Part shown: positions 19,272 to 29,138 of the stretch, piece by piece | Numbering within the stretch: position 1 is the stretch's first letter | Layout: every line of letters starts with the position of its first letter | Assembly: GCA_012520505.1 (NCBI GenBank) | Contig: JAAYOC010000020.1 | Location: 1-64,000 of the forward strand | Direction of reading: 5' to 3' | Source of the DNA: Oscillospiraceae bacterium | GTDB taxonomy: Bacteria > Bacillota > Clostridia > Oscillospirales > Acutalibacteraceae | Length of the DNA: 64,000 bases | Made by a program: the position numbers and the translations under genes | Notes under the pieces: model-generated | The model's input: the letters and a program-made list of their open reading frames with translations, nothing else | Database searches by the model: none | Told to the model about the DNA's origin: nothing

Positions 19272-19300
19272 TTGTAATGCCTTTGTTAATATGGTATTAT
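19272..19300 (+). promoter_or_regulatory. sigma-A promoter for the 19352 gene
   Basis: TTGTAA (19272-19277), 17 bp, TATTAT (19295-19300), about 50 bp before the start codon. Confidence 0.65.
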
Positions 19301-19351
19301 TAGTTGTAATTAATTTGTAACTTGGAGACATATGTTTAAAGGAGACAATGA

Positions 19352-20161
19352 ATGAGATTTTTGAAGTCTTTTATTGATGGCGGATATGGTGGCGCTGGAG
19401 AAATCGAACAGGATTTCTGTGAATATTCAGATGTTTTTGGAAAACAACCTGTGCTTATATCTTGTGATTTAAATTTTAATGATACATTACCGAACAAAGC
19501 CTATCCTTGTTGTGTAAAGGTGCAGATGGATGTACTTATCAAGGAAGGACTTCCAACTTTAGTTGCTGAATCGGAACACTCATATATCAGCGCAGTTTGT
19601 GCAGCACTCAGTAAACATATTGGTGGTATATTTGTTGGTCAGGGAATAATTGGATCTTCTGCAACTGCTTTTTTGATGTTTTATATTCCGGAAAGAATGG
19701 CAGGCGTTTCAAAGAAAATGTTAAATGAAGTTTTTATGGGTTCGTTTAGACGCGTTGAAACCTCTGTAACAATGGATCCGGAAGGACTTCAATATAAAAA
19801 ATATCTTTATCCAAATGCAGTTCAATTTAAAAAAAGTGAAAATACGAAACTCCTAAGACAACTTAAAATGTATGGTGATGATGGAAATCTACCAAGGCCT
19901 ATTAAGTTTAATTTAATCTTTTCGACTAAAAATGAAGCTCTGGAGTTTTATTCAGAGAGTATGACAAAACAGTTTGTATTTGTTGATTTAATACCTGAAC
20001 CGGCACCTGAAGGAATGGTTCTCCCGCGGTTCAGATTAATTATTACAAGGACTTTGCCATTTAATGTTGAACTTCTTGAAAGGGTAGATAAATATCTACT
20101 TGATTTATGTGAAAAATATAATGCTGAATATAGAAGTCTTGAAACAGATATTTTAGAATAA
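19352..20161 (+). CDS. conserved hypothetical protein
   Basis: The 269-aa soluble protein is not firmly recognised. Its C-terminal third (about 190-265: [11 protein letters not shown], then [22 protein letters not shown]) resembles the RraB/DUF695 kind of small alpha/beta domain, which would suggest a two-domain DUF695-like protein, but I am not certain. There is no signal peptide or membrane segment. It precedes a cyclophilin gene by 14 bp in a likely operon with its own promoter. Confidence 0.6.
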   Translation: MRFLKSFIDGGYGGAGEIEQDFCEYSDVFGKQPVLISCDLNFNDTLPNKAYPCCVKVQMDVLIKEGLPTLVAESEHSYISAVCAALSKHIGGIFVGQGIIGSSATAFLMFYIPERMAGVSKKMLNEVFMGSFRRVETSVTMDPEGLQYKKYLYPNAVQFKKSENTKLLRQLKMYGDDGNLPRPIKFNLIFSTKNEALEFYSESMTKQFVFVDLIPEPAPEGMVLPRFRLIITRTLPFNVELLERVDKYLLDLCEKYNAEYRSLETDILE

Positions 20162-20175
20162 CGGAGATAATTTTT

Positions 20176-20766
20176 ATGATTAATCAAACAGCATTACCGG
20201 TTGAAGGTGATATTACAGCGGTAATTAACACAACTATGGGGATAATTAAAGTAAAACTTTTTCCAACAGTTGCACCTAAGGCTGTTGAAAATTTTACAAC
20301 ACATGCAAAAAACGGTTATTACGATGGAATTATTTTTCATAGAGTAATTAAAGATTTTATGATTCAAACAGGAGATCCGGATGGAAGAGGAACAGGCGGA
20401 AAATCAATTTGGGGTGTTCCATTTGAAGATGAATTTTCGCCGGAACTTCATAATATTCGCGGTTCTCTTTCAATGGCAAATGCGGGTCCTTGTACGAATG
20501 GAAGTCAATTCTTTATTGTACAGGTAGCTTCAGTAAGCCTTGATATGCTTGAACAGATGAAGCAGTTGCCTGATAAGTTTCCGGTTGAATGTATTGAAAA
20601 TTATGAAAAACTTGGTGGTACACCGTGGCTTGATTATAGACATACTGTTTTTGGCTTTGTGTACGAAGGTATGGATGTAGTTGATGAAATTGCAAATGTT
20701 AAAGTTGGTTATCAGGATAAGCCTGTAGAGAATGTTAAAATTATTTCAATTGAAATTAACGAGTAA
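20176..20766 (+). CDS. cyclophilin-type peptidyl-prolyl isomerase
   Basis: The 196-aa protein catalyses cis/trans isomerisation at proline. Active-site motifs are clear: [21 protein letters not shown] (about 55-75) and NGSQFFIVQ (about 112-120); [18 protein letters not shown] closes the fold. No signal peptide is visible, so it is cytoplasmic. It is about 20-30 residues longer than the shortest bacterial forms because of a loop near 124-150. Confidence 0.94.
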   Translation: MINQTALPVEGDITAVINTTMGIIKVKLFPTVAPKAVENFTTHAKNGYYDGIIFHRVIKDFMIQTGDPDGRGTGGKSIWGVPFEDEFSPELHNIRGSLSMANAGPCTNGSQFFIVQVASVSLDMLEQMKQLPDKFPVECIENYEKLGGTPWLDYRHTVFGFVYEGMDVVDEIANVKVGYQDKPVENVKIISIEINE

Positions 20767-20876
20767 ACGAGTGAAGAATAGTTAATTAGAGATGAATAAT
20801 CAATAAGCAAAGAATAATCAACGAGTAAAGAATAAATTAATTGGTAAAAAATCAGGACACTTAAAGAAATATTAAA
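20767..20876. repeat. degenerate AT-rich repeat spacer before ispF
   Basis: The spacer is made of drifting copies of a unit of about 17-20 bp around AAAGAATAATCAAnGAGT (for example near 20772, 20790, 20808 and 20825). No gene or promoter is obvious. Confidence 0.55.
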
Positions 20877-20894
20877 ATGAATAAGAGGGTTTTT

Positions 20895-21377
20895 ATGAGA
20901 ATTGGACATGGATATGATGTTCACAAATTAGTAGAAGATAGACCACTCATTGTTGGCGGCGTCCACATACCGTATGAGAAAGGACTGCTTGGACATTCCG
21001 ATGCAGATGTACTTCTCCATGTGGTGGCGGACGCTTTACTTGGTGCTGCAGGTCTTGGCGATATAGGAACACTTTTCCCGGATACGGATGCAAAGTATTT
21101 AGATGCTGATAGTCTTGAGCTTCTTTGTGAAGTGGTGCGGACTCTTGAAAAAATAGGTTTTAGAGTTGGGAATATAGATGCCACTATTGTGGCACAGCAA
21201 CCTAAAATGGCTCAGTTTATCCCAAGGATGAGGAGCAATATTGCTAAAGCATGTAATATTGATGACTCTTGTGTAAACGTAAAAGCTACGACAGAAGAAA
21301 AACTTGGTTTCACGGGCGATGGACTTGGAATTGCAGCACATGCAGTGGCATTAATCAAGGAGGTGAGTGACTCATGA
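20895..21377 (+). CDS. ispF: 2-C-methyl-D-erythritol 2,4-cyclodiphosphate synthase
   Basis: IspF makes the cyclic diphosphate intermediate of the MEP isoprenoid pathway. The 160-aa product starts [12 protein letters not shown] with metal ligands Asp8 and His10, and has [17 protein letters not shown] and [12 protein letters not shown]. The ATG at 20895 is chosen because AAGAGGG lies about 7 bases upstream and the product then starts exactly as in the family; the ATG at 20877 lacks an SD. It overlaps cdaA by 4 bp. No other MEP gene is adjacent. Confidence 0.95.
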   Translation: MRIGHGYDVHKLVEDRPLIVGGVHIPYEKGLLGHSDADVLLHVVADALLGAAGLGDIGTLFPDTDAKYLDADSLELLCEVVRTLEKIGFRVGNIDATIVAQQPKMAQFIPRMRSNIAKACNIDDSCVNVKATTEEKLGFTGDGLGIAAHAVALIKEVSDS

Positions 21378-22249
21378 TAGATATTTTCAGTGTATTCATA
21401 GATAAGATGGCTAGCATTTTTGCAACATATAGACCTATCAACGATACTTTAGACATTCTTCTTATTGCTTTAGTACTTTTCTATGGTCTGAAAATGGTTA
21501 GAGACTCAAGAGCATTCACATTCTTAAAGGGTATTATCATTTTGATAGTTGTTTATGCAGTAGTATCTTTATGTGACATGCAAGCCAGTATTTGGTTATT
21601 TGGAAAGATTTTTGAATTTGCTATTGTTATTCTCGTTATTATTTTCGTACCTGAAATTAGAAAAATGCTTGAGAATATGGGAAATATAAAAATGTTTAAG
21701 TCATTTTTCCTAAAGCTTGTTCGTTCAAAGGCACTGGCAGCTGAACATAACGAAAAAGTAAGTGTTATGATAAACGAAATTTGTCGAGCTGCAACTGAAT
21801 TGAGTGACCAAAAGTTTGGTGCACTTGTTGTATTTGAAAAAGATTCACCTCTCGGTGAATTTATTGAAACCGGTACAATTCTTGATGCTTCTGTTACAAC
21901 CGAACTTGTGGTAAATATATTTTTCCCAAAATCACCACTTCATGACGGTGCTGCAATTATAAGGGATAAGAAACTTTATGCAGCAGGTTGTATTTTACCA
22001 CTCACTAATAAATATGATATCGCTTCCGATCTTGGAACTCGCCATAGGGCAGCAATTGGAATGTCGGAACAAAGTGATGCTATGGTGTTAGTTGTTTCAG
22101 AGGAGACAGGTGATATTTCTATTGCTAAAGACGGAAAACTCGAACGAGATATCTCAGTAGGAAAGGTGAGAGAAATACTTTTAGATTTCTTAACCATTCC
22201 AATTGAAGAAAAGAATGGAGGAAAGAATGGAGGTAAGAAAAATGCCTAA
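21374..22249 (+). CDS. cdaA: diadenylate cyclase CdaA
   Basis: CdaA joins two ATP into c-di-AMP, the second messenger for potassium, osmolyte and cell wall control. The 291-aa protein has three N-terminal membrane helices (about 25-100) and a DAC domain with the catalytic DGA in [10 protein letters not shown] and RHR in [10 protein letters not shown]. The Lys/Gly tail ([12 protein letters not shown]) is low complexity. It is translationally coupled to ispF (ATGA overlap) and overlaps cdaR by 8 bp, the typical cdaA-cdaR pair. Confidence 0.96.
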   Translation: MIDIFSVFIDKMASIFATYRPINDTLDILLIALVLFYGLKMVRDSRAFTFLKGIIILIVVYAVVSLCDMQASIWLFGKIFEFAIVILVIIFVPEIRKMLENMGNIKMFKSFFLKLVRSKALAAEHNEKVSVMINEICRAATELSDQKFGALVVFEKDSPLGEFIETGTILDASVTTELVVNIFFPKSPLHDGAAIIRDKKLYAAGCILPLTNKYDIASDLGTRHRAAIGMSEQSDAMVLVVSEETGDISIAKDGKLERDISVGKVREILLDFLTIPIEEKNGGKNGGKKNA

Positions 22250-23243
22250 AAAATCTTTTTCAGCTTCGTTCTTATATGATGACAAGGTTCTTATCATTGT
22301 ATCTTTATTTTTAGCTTTTATTATTTGGGTTATCTTAGCATTAAGCCAAATTCCGGAGACTGAAACTGTAATTGAACACGTAAAAGTTCAAATTGATACA
22401 ACAGTTCCAAGTCAACTTGGTTACGAGGCTTTTGATTTAACTGATGATGAAATGTATGTGGATGTTACTGTTAAAGGAAAACGTTATGTTATAGGTTCAA
22501 TTGAAGCTGATGACATAGTTGTTACAGCTTCTACGGGTAACGTGGATTCGCCTGGTCTTTATAACCTTCAACTTGTAGCAGCTCCAAAAAATGATTCTGC
22601 TGAATTTGAAATTAAAGATAAAACTAGAGACGTAATCGATATTTATTACGATGTTCCAAAAGATATTGAGATTCCGATTGAAGTAAAAGTTATCTGCGAT
22701 AAAGAGCTTTTATACTCAAACGACTACATTACAACAGACCCTATTGCTTCAATCAAGAAGATAAAAATTGTAGGTCCGGCAACAGAAGTTACTAAGATTA
22801 ACAGAGCGGTAGCTACAGTTAATACTGAGGGTAGACTTCGTGAAACAAAGATTTTAGATGCTGCATTTACGATAATGGACGCATATGGCGCAGAGGTGAA
22901 ATACTGTAATATTCCTGCAGCTGTGAAAAATATGACAGTTACTATTCCGGTCTATAAAAACATAACACTTCCGGTAACTGCTGAACTTGCAAATGTTCCG
23001 ACTTACTATCTTGAAAATCCACCTAAAATATTGATTTCACCATCAACAATCAATATTGCGGTAGATACAAAAAAAATTGATGATTTAAAAGAAGTTTCTC
23101 TTGGTAATATTGATTTCGAGGACCTTAAAGTGGGAATTAACACGTTGAGACTTGATGCTTCAAAAATCAATGTAGGATTACCGGCAAATCCTAAACAGGA
23201 ATTTTTAGTTAGTATTGATGTTGAACCGGAACCTAAAAAGTAG
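22242..23243 (+). CDS. cdaR: CdaR, YbbR-domain regulator of CdaA
   Basis: The 333-aa protein has one N-terminal membrane helix (about 17-38, VLIIVSLFLAFIIWVILAL) and an extracellular part of about three to four YbbR beta domains (for example VTVKGKRYVIGSIEADDI and IKIVGPATEVTKI). CdaR binds CdaA and tunes its cyclase activity. The start at 22242 has GGAGG 8 bases before it; earlier in-frame ATGs read the cdaA tail. The C-terminal coding end shares GGAACCTAAA with the repeat spacer downstream. Confidence 0.9.
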   Translation: MPKKSFSASFLYDDKVLIIVSLFLAFIIWVILALSQIPETETVIEHVKVQIDTTVPSQLGYEAFDLTDDEMYVDVTVKGKRYVIGSIEADDIVVTASTGNVDSPGLYNLQLVAAPKNDSAEFEIKDKTRDVIDIYYDVPKDIEIPIEVKVICDKELLYSNDYITTDPIASIKKIKIVGPATEVTKINRAVATVNTEGRLRETKILDAAFTIMDAYGAEVKYCNIPAAVKNMTVTIPVYKNITLPVTAELANVPTYYLENPPKILISPSTINIAVDTKKIDDLKEVSLGNIDFEDLKVGINTLRLDASKINVGLPANPKQEFLVSIDVEPEPKK

Positions 23244-23345
23244 ATTGAATTTAGGATTCAAATTAGAGATTAAAAGTAGAGTGAACAGGAACCTAAACTA
23301 GAACTGAACCTAAAATAATTAAATAAAAATCAAAAGGAGGTAATA
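23244..23345. repeat. degenerate repeat spacer after cdaR
   Basis: Copies of GAACnGGAACCTAAA and TAGA(G/T)TGAA recur, beginning inside the last cdaR codons and repeated near 23282 and 23303. No gene is seen. AAAGGAGG for the next gene ends the spacer. Confidence 0.55.
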
Positions 23346-23347
23346 TT

Positions 23348-24703
23348 ATGGATAAAAAATGGATGATTGTGTATATTGGTGCCATAGTATTGCTTCCTTT
23401 TCTTTTGCTTGTTCTAATGCGTTTAGAGTCTCCGTCTGAGATTTTATCACCGCCCGGATTTTATGGGCAAAATGCAGAGATTCAAAAAGCTTTTGAGGCA
23501 TCTATTGCTGATAAATCAGATGTTGAGCTTAAATATCCAACATCAGGTGAATATCGTTCTGCTTTCGTGTTATATGATATTGACGCAGATGGAGAAGAAG
23601 AAGCGCTGGTTTTTTATTCTCTTAAATCTGAAGAGAGTACAGTAAGAGTGAATATTCTTGACAAAGTGGATAACGAATGGAAATCTGTATATGATGAAGT
23701 TGGTTATGGTAGTGAAATTATTTCAATTGAATTTAATGATTTTAATGGTGACGGAAAAGAAGAGTTTATAATTTGTTGGAGTTTATATCAGGCTAAAACA
23801 TCAAAGGTTATGACTGTTCATACCACAAGAATTATTAAGAACAATGTTTTTGAAGTCTCAGTCCTCGTGAATCAAGTTTATTCATTTATGGATATTGTTG
23901 ATATGGACAGTGATGATTATGATGAAATTCTTGTTGTATGGCAAGATACAACAGAACCTAATCTACAAAAATCGTATGCATCACTTTTTAAAATGCAAAA
24001 AGATGGAAATATGACACAAATGGGTCAAAAAGTTGTTCTTGATGCTTCAATTTCAGCATATGAATCGCTTAAGCTCGAAAAGATTGATGATGGTATTGCA
24101 GTTGCTTATATAGATGCTTATAAAGGTGAAAATAGTATGATTACCGAAGTTGTTTGGTGGGATGCTAATAAACAGCAGCTTGTAGCTCCTTGCCTTGATA
24201 GTGCAACTCTTACTAATACGTCAACATTCCGTTCACCAGCCATACCTTCAACTGATATAGATGGTGATGGGAAAATAGAAATTCCTGTGATTAAACAGTT
24301 GCCTGATAAAGAGGAAGGTGTAAAAGGTAAAGAAACCCAAATCGTTATGACAACTTGGTCTAGGATTACACCAAATGGACTTGTGCCTAAGAGTTATTCA
24401 TTTGTAAACGATACATTGATGTATGCATTTATGGTGCCGGAACAGTTTAAAAACAGTCTGTTAGTCTATAAACATACAGAGACCGGTGTTGCAACCTATT
24501 ACAGCACATTAGATGGTGTTACAAGGGATGCACCACTGTTTACACTTTCCGTAAAACATAGCTCAGATGATAAAGATATAGGTGAATTTTCTTTTTCCGT
24601 GACAAAGGATGACATGGTCCTTTATGGTACACTTACAAATGCAGGAAAAGATTTTGGACTTACAAATAAAAAAATTGAAGATAATATCATCTTCTTCAAA
24701 TAG
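23348..24703 (+). CDS. membrane-anchored VCBS/FG-GAP-like repeat protein
   Basis: The 451-aa protein has an N-terminal membrane anchor (about 6-25) and an extracellular part with several calcium-loop signatures of FG-GAP/VCBS beta propellers: DIDADGEEEAL (about 77), DFNGDGKEEFI (about 133), DMDSDDYDEIL (about 186) and DIDGDGKIEIP (about 302). It may sense or bind a surface ligand. It lies 14 bp before the response regulator, so it could be an accessory sensor of that two-component system; this role is inference. Confidence 0.75.
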   Translation: MDKKWMIVYIGAIVLLPFLLLVLMRLESPSEILSPPGFYGQNAEIQKAFEASIADKSDVELKYPTSGEYRSAFVLYDIDADGEEEALVFYSLKSEESTVRVNILDKVDNEWKSVYDEVGYGSEIISIEFNDFNGDGKEEFIICWSLYQAKTSKVMTVHTTRIIKNNVFEVSVLVNQVYSFMDIVDMDSDDYDEILVVWQDTTEPNLQKSYASLFKMQKDGNMTQMGQKVVLDASISAYESLKLEKIDDGIAVAYIDAYKGENSMITEVVWWDANKQQLVAPCLDSATLTNTSTFRSPAIPSTDIDGDGKIEIPVIKQLPDKEEGVKGKETQIVMTTWSRITPNGLVPKSYSFVNDTLMYAFMVPEQFKNSLLVYKHTETGVATYYSTLDGVTRDAPLFTLSVKHSSDDKDIGEFSFSVTKDDMVLYGTLTNAGKDFGLTNKKIEDNIIFFK

Positions 24704-24717
24704 AGGAGTGAATTGCT

Positions 24718-25413
24718 TTGAAAAGAATACTTGTTGCTGAAGATGAGGCAGCTATCCGTGAATTTATTGTTATTAACCTGAAACGAAGTGGATATACAGT
24801 TGTAGAAGCTGAAAATGGTTTAGAAGCCTTACAACTCTATAATTCTGACAAGGAAGGTTTTGATTTAGTCCTTCTTGATATTATGATGCCTGAAATGGAC
24901 GGTATAGAGGTGTGTAAAAGACTTCGTGAACAGAGCAATAGTTTAGGCATTATTATTCTCACTGCAAAGACTGAGGAAATGGACAAGGTTACAGGACTTC
25001 TTGTAGGCGCTGATGACTATGTTACTAAACCTTTTTCTCCAGCAGAACTTATGGCTCGTGTGGATGCAGTATACCGACGTGTTGCGATGAATGCATCTAA
25101 TAATGTTAAACCGAAAAGTGTTATTGAACTTGGTGAATTTGTGCTTGATATGCGTAGTAGAACGCTTACAAAGAATGGCAAACTAATTGACCTTACACAG
25201 GTTGAATTTCAAATTATGGAATACTTTTTTAAAAATCCCGGTGCTGCACTTTCACGTTCGGATATTTTAAAGGAAGTATGGGGCTCCTCATATTATGGTG
25301 AAGAAAAAATTGTAGATGTTAATATTCGTCGTCTTCGTATAAAAATTGAAGACACACCTTCAAATCCAAAACATTTAACAACGGTTTGGGGACTTGGATA
25401 TAAGTGGGTTTAA
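24718..25413 (+). CDS. OmpR/PhoB-family response regulator
   Basis: The 231-aa protein has a receiver domain with acidic pocket EDE (8-10), phosphoacceptor Asp54 in LLDIMMPEMDG, the Thr in IILTAK and the Lys in VTKPFSP. A winged-helix DNA-binding domain follows (about 132-231, ending TVWGLGYKW). The start is TTG with GAGGAG about 8 bases before it. It is paired with the histidine kinase downstream across a 122-bp repeat spacer. Confidence 0.94.
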   Translation: MKRILVAEDEAAIREFIVINLKRSGYTVVEAENGLEALQLYNSDKEGFDLVLLDIMMPEMDGIEVCKRLREQSNSLGIIILTAKTEEMDKVTGLLVGADDYVTKPFSPAELMARVDAVYRRVAMNASNNVKPKSVIELGEFVLDMRSRTLTKNGKLIDLTQVEFQIMEYFFKNPGAALSRSDILKEVWGSSYYGEEKIVDVNIRRLRIKIEDTPSNPKHLTTVWGLGYKWV

Positions 25414-25530
25414 TTCAATTAGCTGAGGTAACAAATTAAACAAATTAGCTGAGGCAACTAAATTGAATAAAATTGGTTTGAGGTAACCAAATTAAATAAA
25501 TTAAGTTGACAAAAATTTAAGAAAAGAGGA
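25414..25530. repeat. degenerate 26-29 bp tandem spacer between response regulator and kinase
   Basis: Three units of the type AATTAGCTGAGGTAACnAAA (starting near 25418, 25444 and 25472; lengths about 26, 28 and 29 bp) fill the gap inside what is normally a tight two-gene pair. Confidence 0.7.
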
Positions 25531-25535
25531 AAGCT

Positions 25536-27116
25536 ATGCCTGGCGCTAAAGAAAAAGCTAAGGAAAAGGTAAAAAAAGAAAAAAGAGTTAAAAAACCTAT
25601 GTCCGCTATAACTAAGCGTTGGTTTACGAACAATCTGTTGTTTGTTATAGTTTTCTTCTTTTTCTTTGCAATAGCAATGATTTTCATAGCACGAGATTAT
25701 TATATTTCGACCGTTGAAATGAAACTCACATCTCAGTATTCAAACTCAGTTGCAACTTTTTTCTCAACTTATACAGGAAGCACTCCTGAACGTTTCGAGC
25801 AGGGTGCTAAAGCTTATATTGAAGGTTTTTCACAGAAAGATGTAATGGAAGTTTGGGTAATTAACAAAGATGGAGATGTAGTAATTTCATCTTCCGGTTT
25901 TGATGTTGAAAAACAAGTTATTCCGGACTATGAACTTGCAATGAGTTCAGATAGCAGAACGGCATCTTATGCCGGTAAAAATGAATATGGAGAACATATA
26001 CGTTCTCAAACATATCTTTTGCCGACTGTAAATGATCAGGAAACTGGTGCCATTCGTTATATCATTTCAATGACAGGAGTTTACAGACAGTTATTTTTCT
26101 TCATTTTGTTAATGATAGTTGTGTTTGTTATTATCGTGCTTCTCATGACGATATCAGGGTACTTTTTCTTACAATCAATTGTAAAATCTATAGACGAGAT
26201 AAACGAAATTGCAAACAAAATTGCAGCCGGTGACCTTTCGGCAAGAGCACCTCCTCAAGAACATGAAGATGAAATTTCAGAACTTTCTGAAAATATTAAT
26301 CATATGGCAGAGGAAATTTTATCTTCCGATAAGATGAAGAACGATTTTATTTCGACTGTTTCACATGAGATGAAAACTCCTCTTACAGCAATAAAAGGTT
26401 GGGCTGAAACTCTTATTGATATGGGTGATTCAGATCCTGAACTTTCAAAAAGAGGAATGAAAGTGATTATAAGTGAGTCTTCAAGACTTATGACGGCAGT
26501 TAATGACCTTCTTGACCTTTCAAAAATTATGAACGGAAGACTCAGTCTTAGAAAAGAGAGAATGGATGTTCTAGCTGAACTGGATGAGACAATTTTCGTA
26601 TTTAAAGATAGGTCAATGCGAGAGGGCATTGAGCTTGTATATAATGCTCCACATAATCCTACACCAATGACAGGTGACGCGGATAGAATTCAACAGGTGT
26701 TTGTAAATGTATTAGATAATGCTTTTAAATACAACGAACAAGGTGGTCGAGTAGATGTTTTTGCAGAGGTACTTCCACCGGAAGAGGGAGCAGAAGGGGA
26801 AGAGGAACCAAAAGCAACACTTAGAATTCTTGTAGAAGATACAGGTTGTGGAATTACTGAGGAAGAACTTCCGAAGATTAAACAAAAATTCTATAAATCA
26901 AACATCTCTGTTCGTGGTAGTGGAATTGGTCTTGCAGTATGTGATGAAGTTGTTTCAATGCATGGAGGTACACTTGATATAGCTTCAGAAGCTGATGTTG
27001 GAACTTGTGTAACTATTACTTTTCCGGTTGATTATGTTGAAATTCCGGATGACCTTTCACTTTCTCTTGAAAATTCTGAAAAAGAAGCAGATGAAGAGCT
27101 TTTAAAGGAGAACTAA
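25536..27116 (+). CDS. membrane sensor histidine kinase
   Basis: The 526-aa protein has a Lys-rich cytoplasmic start, membrane helices at about 31-52 and 186-214, an extracellular sensor domain between them, a HAMP linker (about 210-260), the H box TVSHEMKTPLTAIKGW with His277, and an ATPase domain with N box NVLDNAFKYN, G1 EDTGCGI and G2 GSGIGLAV. An acidic loop (PPEEGAEGEEEP) lies inside the ATPase domain. It most likely phosphorylates the upstream regulator; the signal may involve the VCBS-like protein. Confidence 0.93.
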   Translation: MPGAKEKAKEKVKKEKRVKKPMSAITKRWFTNNLLFVIVFFFFFAIAMIFIARDYYISTVEMKLTSQYSNSVATFFSTYTGSTPERFEQGAKAYIEGFSQKDVMEVWVINKDGDVVISSSGFDVEKQVIPDYELAMSSDSRTASYAGKNEYGEHIRSQTYLLPTVNDQETGAIRYIISMTGVYRQLFFFILLMIVVFVIIVLLMTISGYFFLQSIVKSIDEINEIANKIAAGDLSARAPPQEHEDEISELSENINHMAEEILSSDKMKNDFISTVSHEMKTPLTAIKGWAETLIDMGDSDPELSKRGMKVIISESSRLMTAVNDLLDLSKIMNGRLSLRKERMDVLAELDETIFVFKDRSMREGIELVYNAPHNPTPMTGDADRIQQVFVNVLDNAFKYNEQGGRVDVFAEVLPPEEGAEGEEEPKATLRILVEDTGCGITEEELPKIKQKFYKSNISVRGSGIGLAVCDEVVSMHGGTLDIASEADVGTCVTITFPVDYVEIPDDLSLSLENSEKEADEELLKEN

Positions 27117-28193
27117 ATGTCAGAGCAAAAAAAGACAATGATAGGCGGTCAGGCTTTAATTGAGGGGATTGTAATGCGTGGCAGACATGTTGCGTGCATG
27201 GCCCTTAGATTACCGGACGGTGAAATAGAACTTATTCCTAAAAAACTTTCACCGCTTGCAGATAAAAACATATTCTTTAGATTTCCTATAGTGCGGGGCA
27301 TTGTAGGTTTTATTGAAGCTTTAATTTTCGGTTATAATTGCCTTATAGAATCTGCAGAGAAGACGAGTCTTGAGGAAATAGAGACCAAATCCAAGTTTGA
27401 AAAATGGATTGAAAAACGTCTTGGTGACAAGATGATGAAATTTATAGGTGTTGTATCTGCTGCGCTGGGTATAATTTTATCGCTTCTTCTTTTTATGTAT
27501 CTTCCGGCATGGATTGTAGATATGATGGATAAATGGGTTTTTGACTATGTTCTTGAGCAACATAAACTTCATCCTTTGTTTGAAGGTGTTATAAAAATTT
27601 TCGTGTTTGTGATTTATCTGTGGGCAGTTTCAAAAATGCAAGATATAAAACGCACATTTATGTATCATGGAGCAGAACACAAAACTATTTTTTGTTATGA
27701 AAATGGTGTACCGTTAACAGTTGAAAATGTTCGTATTCAGTCACGTTTTCACCCGCGTTGTGGAACAAGCTTCATGTTTGTTATGATGATAATCAGTATT
27801 TTTATTTCAACGATTCTTATAGTTTTGTTCCCATGGCTTGGCAATAATAGAGCACTTTGGGTTTTTGCTAAACTGCTTGTTTTACCGCTAATTATGGGTA
27901 TCGGCTATGAGTTCATTAAATATGCGGGACGTAAGGAAAATTTCTTTATAAAAATATTTTCAGCACCTGGTCTTTGGATGCAAAGAATAAGTACTGTTGA
28001 GCCGACAGATGATATGATTGAAATAGCTATCTTTGCCTTTGAACATGTGCTTGAAAATGAACCGGATTTAGATATAAAAATAGAGACGAAAAATAGAGGA
28101 AATAATGAAAAATCAAAAAAAGGCAATAGAATATCTTGTAAATGCAGGTGTAAATCCGCTCGACGCACCGATAGAAGCGAAAGAACTTATTAA
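27117..28193 (+). CDS. DUF1385 family membrane protein
   Basis: The 358-aa protein has the DUF1385 core: GGQALIEGIVMRG at the N-terminus, four to five membrane helices (about 115-140, 160-178, 220-243, 250-270) and the signature HGAEHKTIFCYE plus SRFHPRCGTSF. Function is unknown; it often lies next to prmC and prfA. ATG directly follows the kinase stop. The last 30 codons overlap prmC in another frame and encode a Cys/Arg-rich tail unlike the family, so the ancestral stop may have been lost. Confidence 0.88.
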   Translation: MSEQKKTMIGGQALIEGIVMRGRHVACMALRLPDGEIELIPKKLSPLADKNIFFRFPIVRGIVGFIEALIFGYNCLIESAEKTSLEEIETKSKFEKWIEKRLGDKMMKFIGVVSAALGIILSLLLFMYLPAWIVDMMDKWVFDYVLEQHKLHPLFEGVIKIFVFVIYLWAVSKMQDIKRTFMYHGAEHKTIFCYENGVPLTVENVRIQSRFHPRCGTSFMFVMMIISIFISTILIVLFPWLGNNRALWVFAKLLVLPLIMGIGYEFIKYAGRKENFFIKIFSAPGLWMQRISTVEPTDDMIEIAIFAFEHVLENEPDLDIKIETKNRGNNEKSKKGNRISCKCRCKSARRTDRSERTY

Positions 28194-29037
28194 GTTAGCG
28201 AAGAGTTATGTGAGTTATGATGCTAATGATAAGTTTAATGTAGAACATAATGCAAAACCTGAAACAGAGTTTGAAACAGAACCTGAAATAGAGTTTGAAA
28301 CAGAACCTGAAATAGAGTTTGAAACAGAACTTTTAAAGCTTCTAGAATTGCGTGCAAGTGGCATGCCTCTTCAATACATATTAGGAGAGTGGGACTTTTA
28401 TGGTCTCACTTTTCGTCTTGGTGAAGGAGTTCTTATACCAAGACCTGAAACTGAGAAACTGGTGGATGTTGTACTGGAACACATAAAAGAAAATAAAAGT
28501 CCTATGGTGCTAGACCTTTGTGCAGGTACAGGCTGTATTGGAATTACAATTGCTAAGCTTTTACCGTTTTCAAAGGTGTTTTCAATTGAAAAATCTACTG
28601 TAGCCTATGAATATATAAAACATAACATCGCTCTGCATAAAGTTGATAATGTTTCAGTTTTTCTTGGTGATGTCATAACCGGTTGTAATCACTTTGTCGA
28701 GAATGACAGATTGAAGTTTGATGTTATTGTTTCAAACCCACCGTATATCCCCACTTTTGAACTTGATGACTTACAAGTGGAAGTAAAATTTGAGCCTAAA
28801 ATGGCACTTGACGGTGGAAAAGACGGACTTATTTTTTACCGTGCGATTAAGGACCGTTGGCTTTCTCATTTAAAAGAAGATGGGACTCTTGTAATGGAAT
28901 GTGGTGAAACTCAAGGTGATGAGATTGTTTCAATGTTTTCAGAAGAAGGATTCATTGCAAACTGTGATTTTGATTTTGCAGGTATAAAAAGAGTGGTAAG
29001 GGTAATTAGGCAAAAAGGTTCTAATTATTCTAGTTAA
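28105..29037 (+). CDS. prmC: release factor glutamine methyltransferase PrmC (HemK) with a tandem-repeat insert
   Basis: PrmC methylates the Gln of the GGQ motif in RF1/RF2. The 310-aa product has an N-terminal helical domain, the linker PLQYILGEWDFYG (about 90-102), motif I VLDLCAGTGCIG and the catalytic VSNPPYIP. Residues about 52-75 are an acidic insert of three 8-residue units (P-E-I/T-E-F-E-T-E), encoded by 24-bp tandem repeats, in the hinge between domains. prfA is not adjacent. GAGG precedes the ATG inside the DUF1385 gene. Confidence 0.93.
   Translation: MKNQKKAIEYLVNAGVNPLDAPIEAKELIKLAKSYVSYDANDKFNVEHNAKPETEFETEPEIEFETEPEIEFETELLKLLELRASGMPLQYILGEWDFYGLTFRLGEGVLIPRPETEKLVDVVLEHIKENKSPMVLDLCAGTGCIGITIAKLLPFSKVFSIEKSTVAYEYIKHNIALHKVDNVSVFLGDVITGCNHFVENDRLKFDVIVSNPPYIPTFELDDLQVEVKFEPKMALDGGKDGLIFYRAIKDRWLSHLKEDGTLVMECGETQGDEIVSMFSEEGFIANCDFDFAGIKRVVRVIRQKGSNYSS
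28258..28329 (+). repeat. 24-bp x 3 in-frame tandem repeat inside prmC
   Basis: Units 28258-28281, 28282-28305 and 28306-28329 read CCTGAAAYAGAGTTTGAAAC-type sequence and differ at only one position (ACA or ATA as the third codon). They keep the prmC frame. Confidence 0.93.
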
Positions 29038-29061
29038 AGGTTTTTATTCATAAAAATAGCA

Positions 29062-29090
29062 TTGACTAAAGAGTAAGTTTTTAGTATTCT
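29062..29090 (+). promoter_or_regulatory. sigma-A promoter for the M50 protease-scpAB run
   Basis: TTGACT (29062-29067), 17 bp, TATTCT (29085-29090). Confidence 0.65.
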
Positions 29091-29138
29091 TTTAAGTGTG
29101 TATTTATGTATTATTATTAAGTTTTTGAGGTGAAATGA

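Noticed and set aside
15601-19351. Integrated phage or conjugative element
   Set aside because: No integrase, relaxase or structural gene and no visible att repeat; reported only as a possible remnant.
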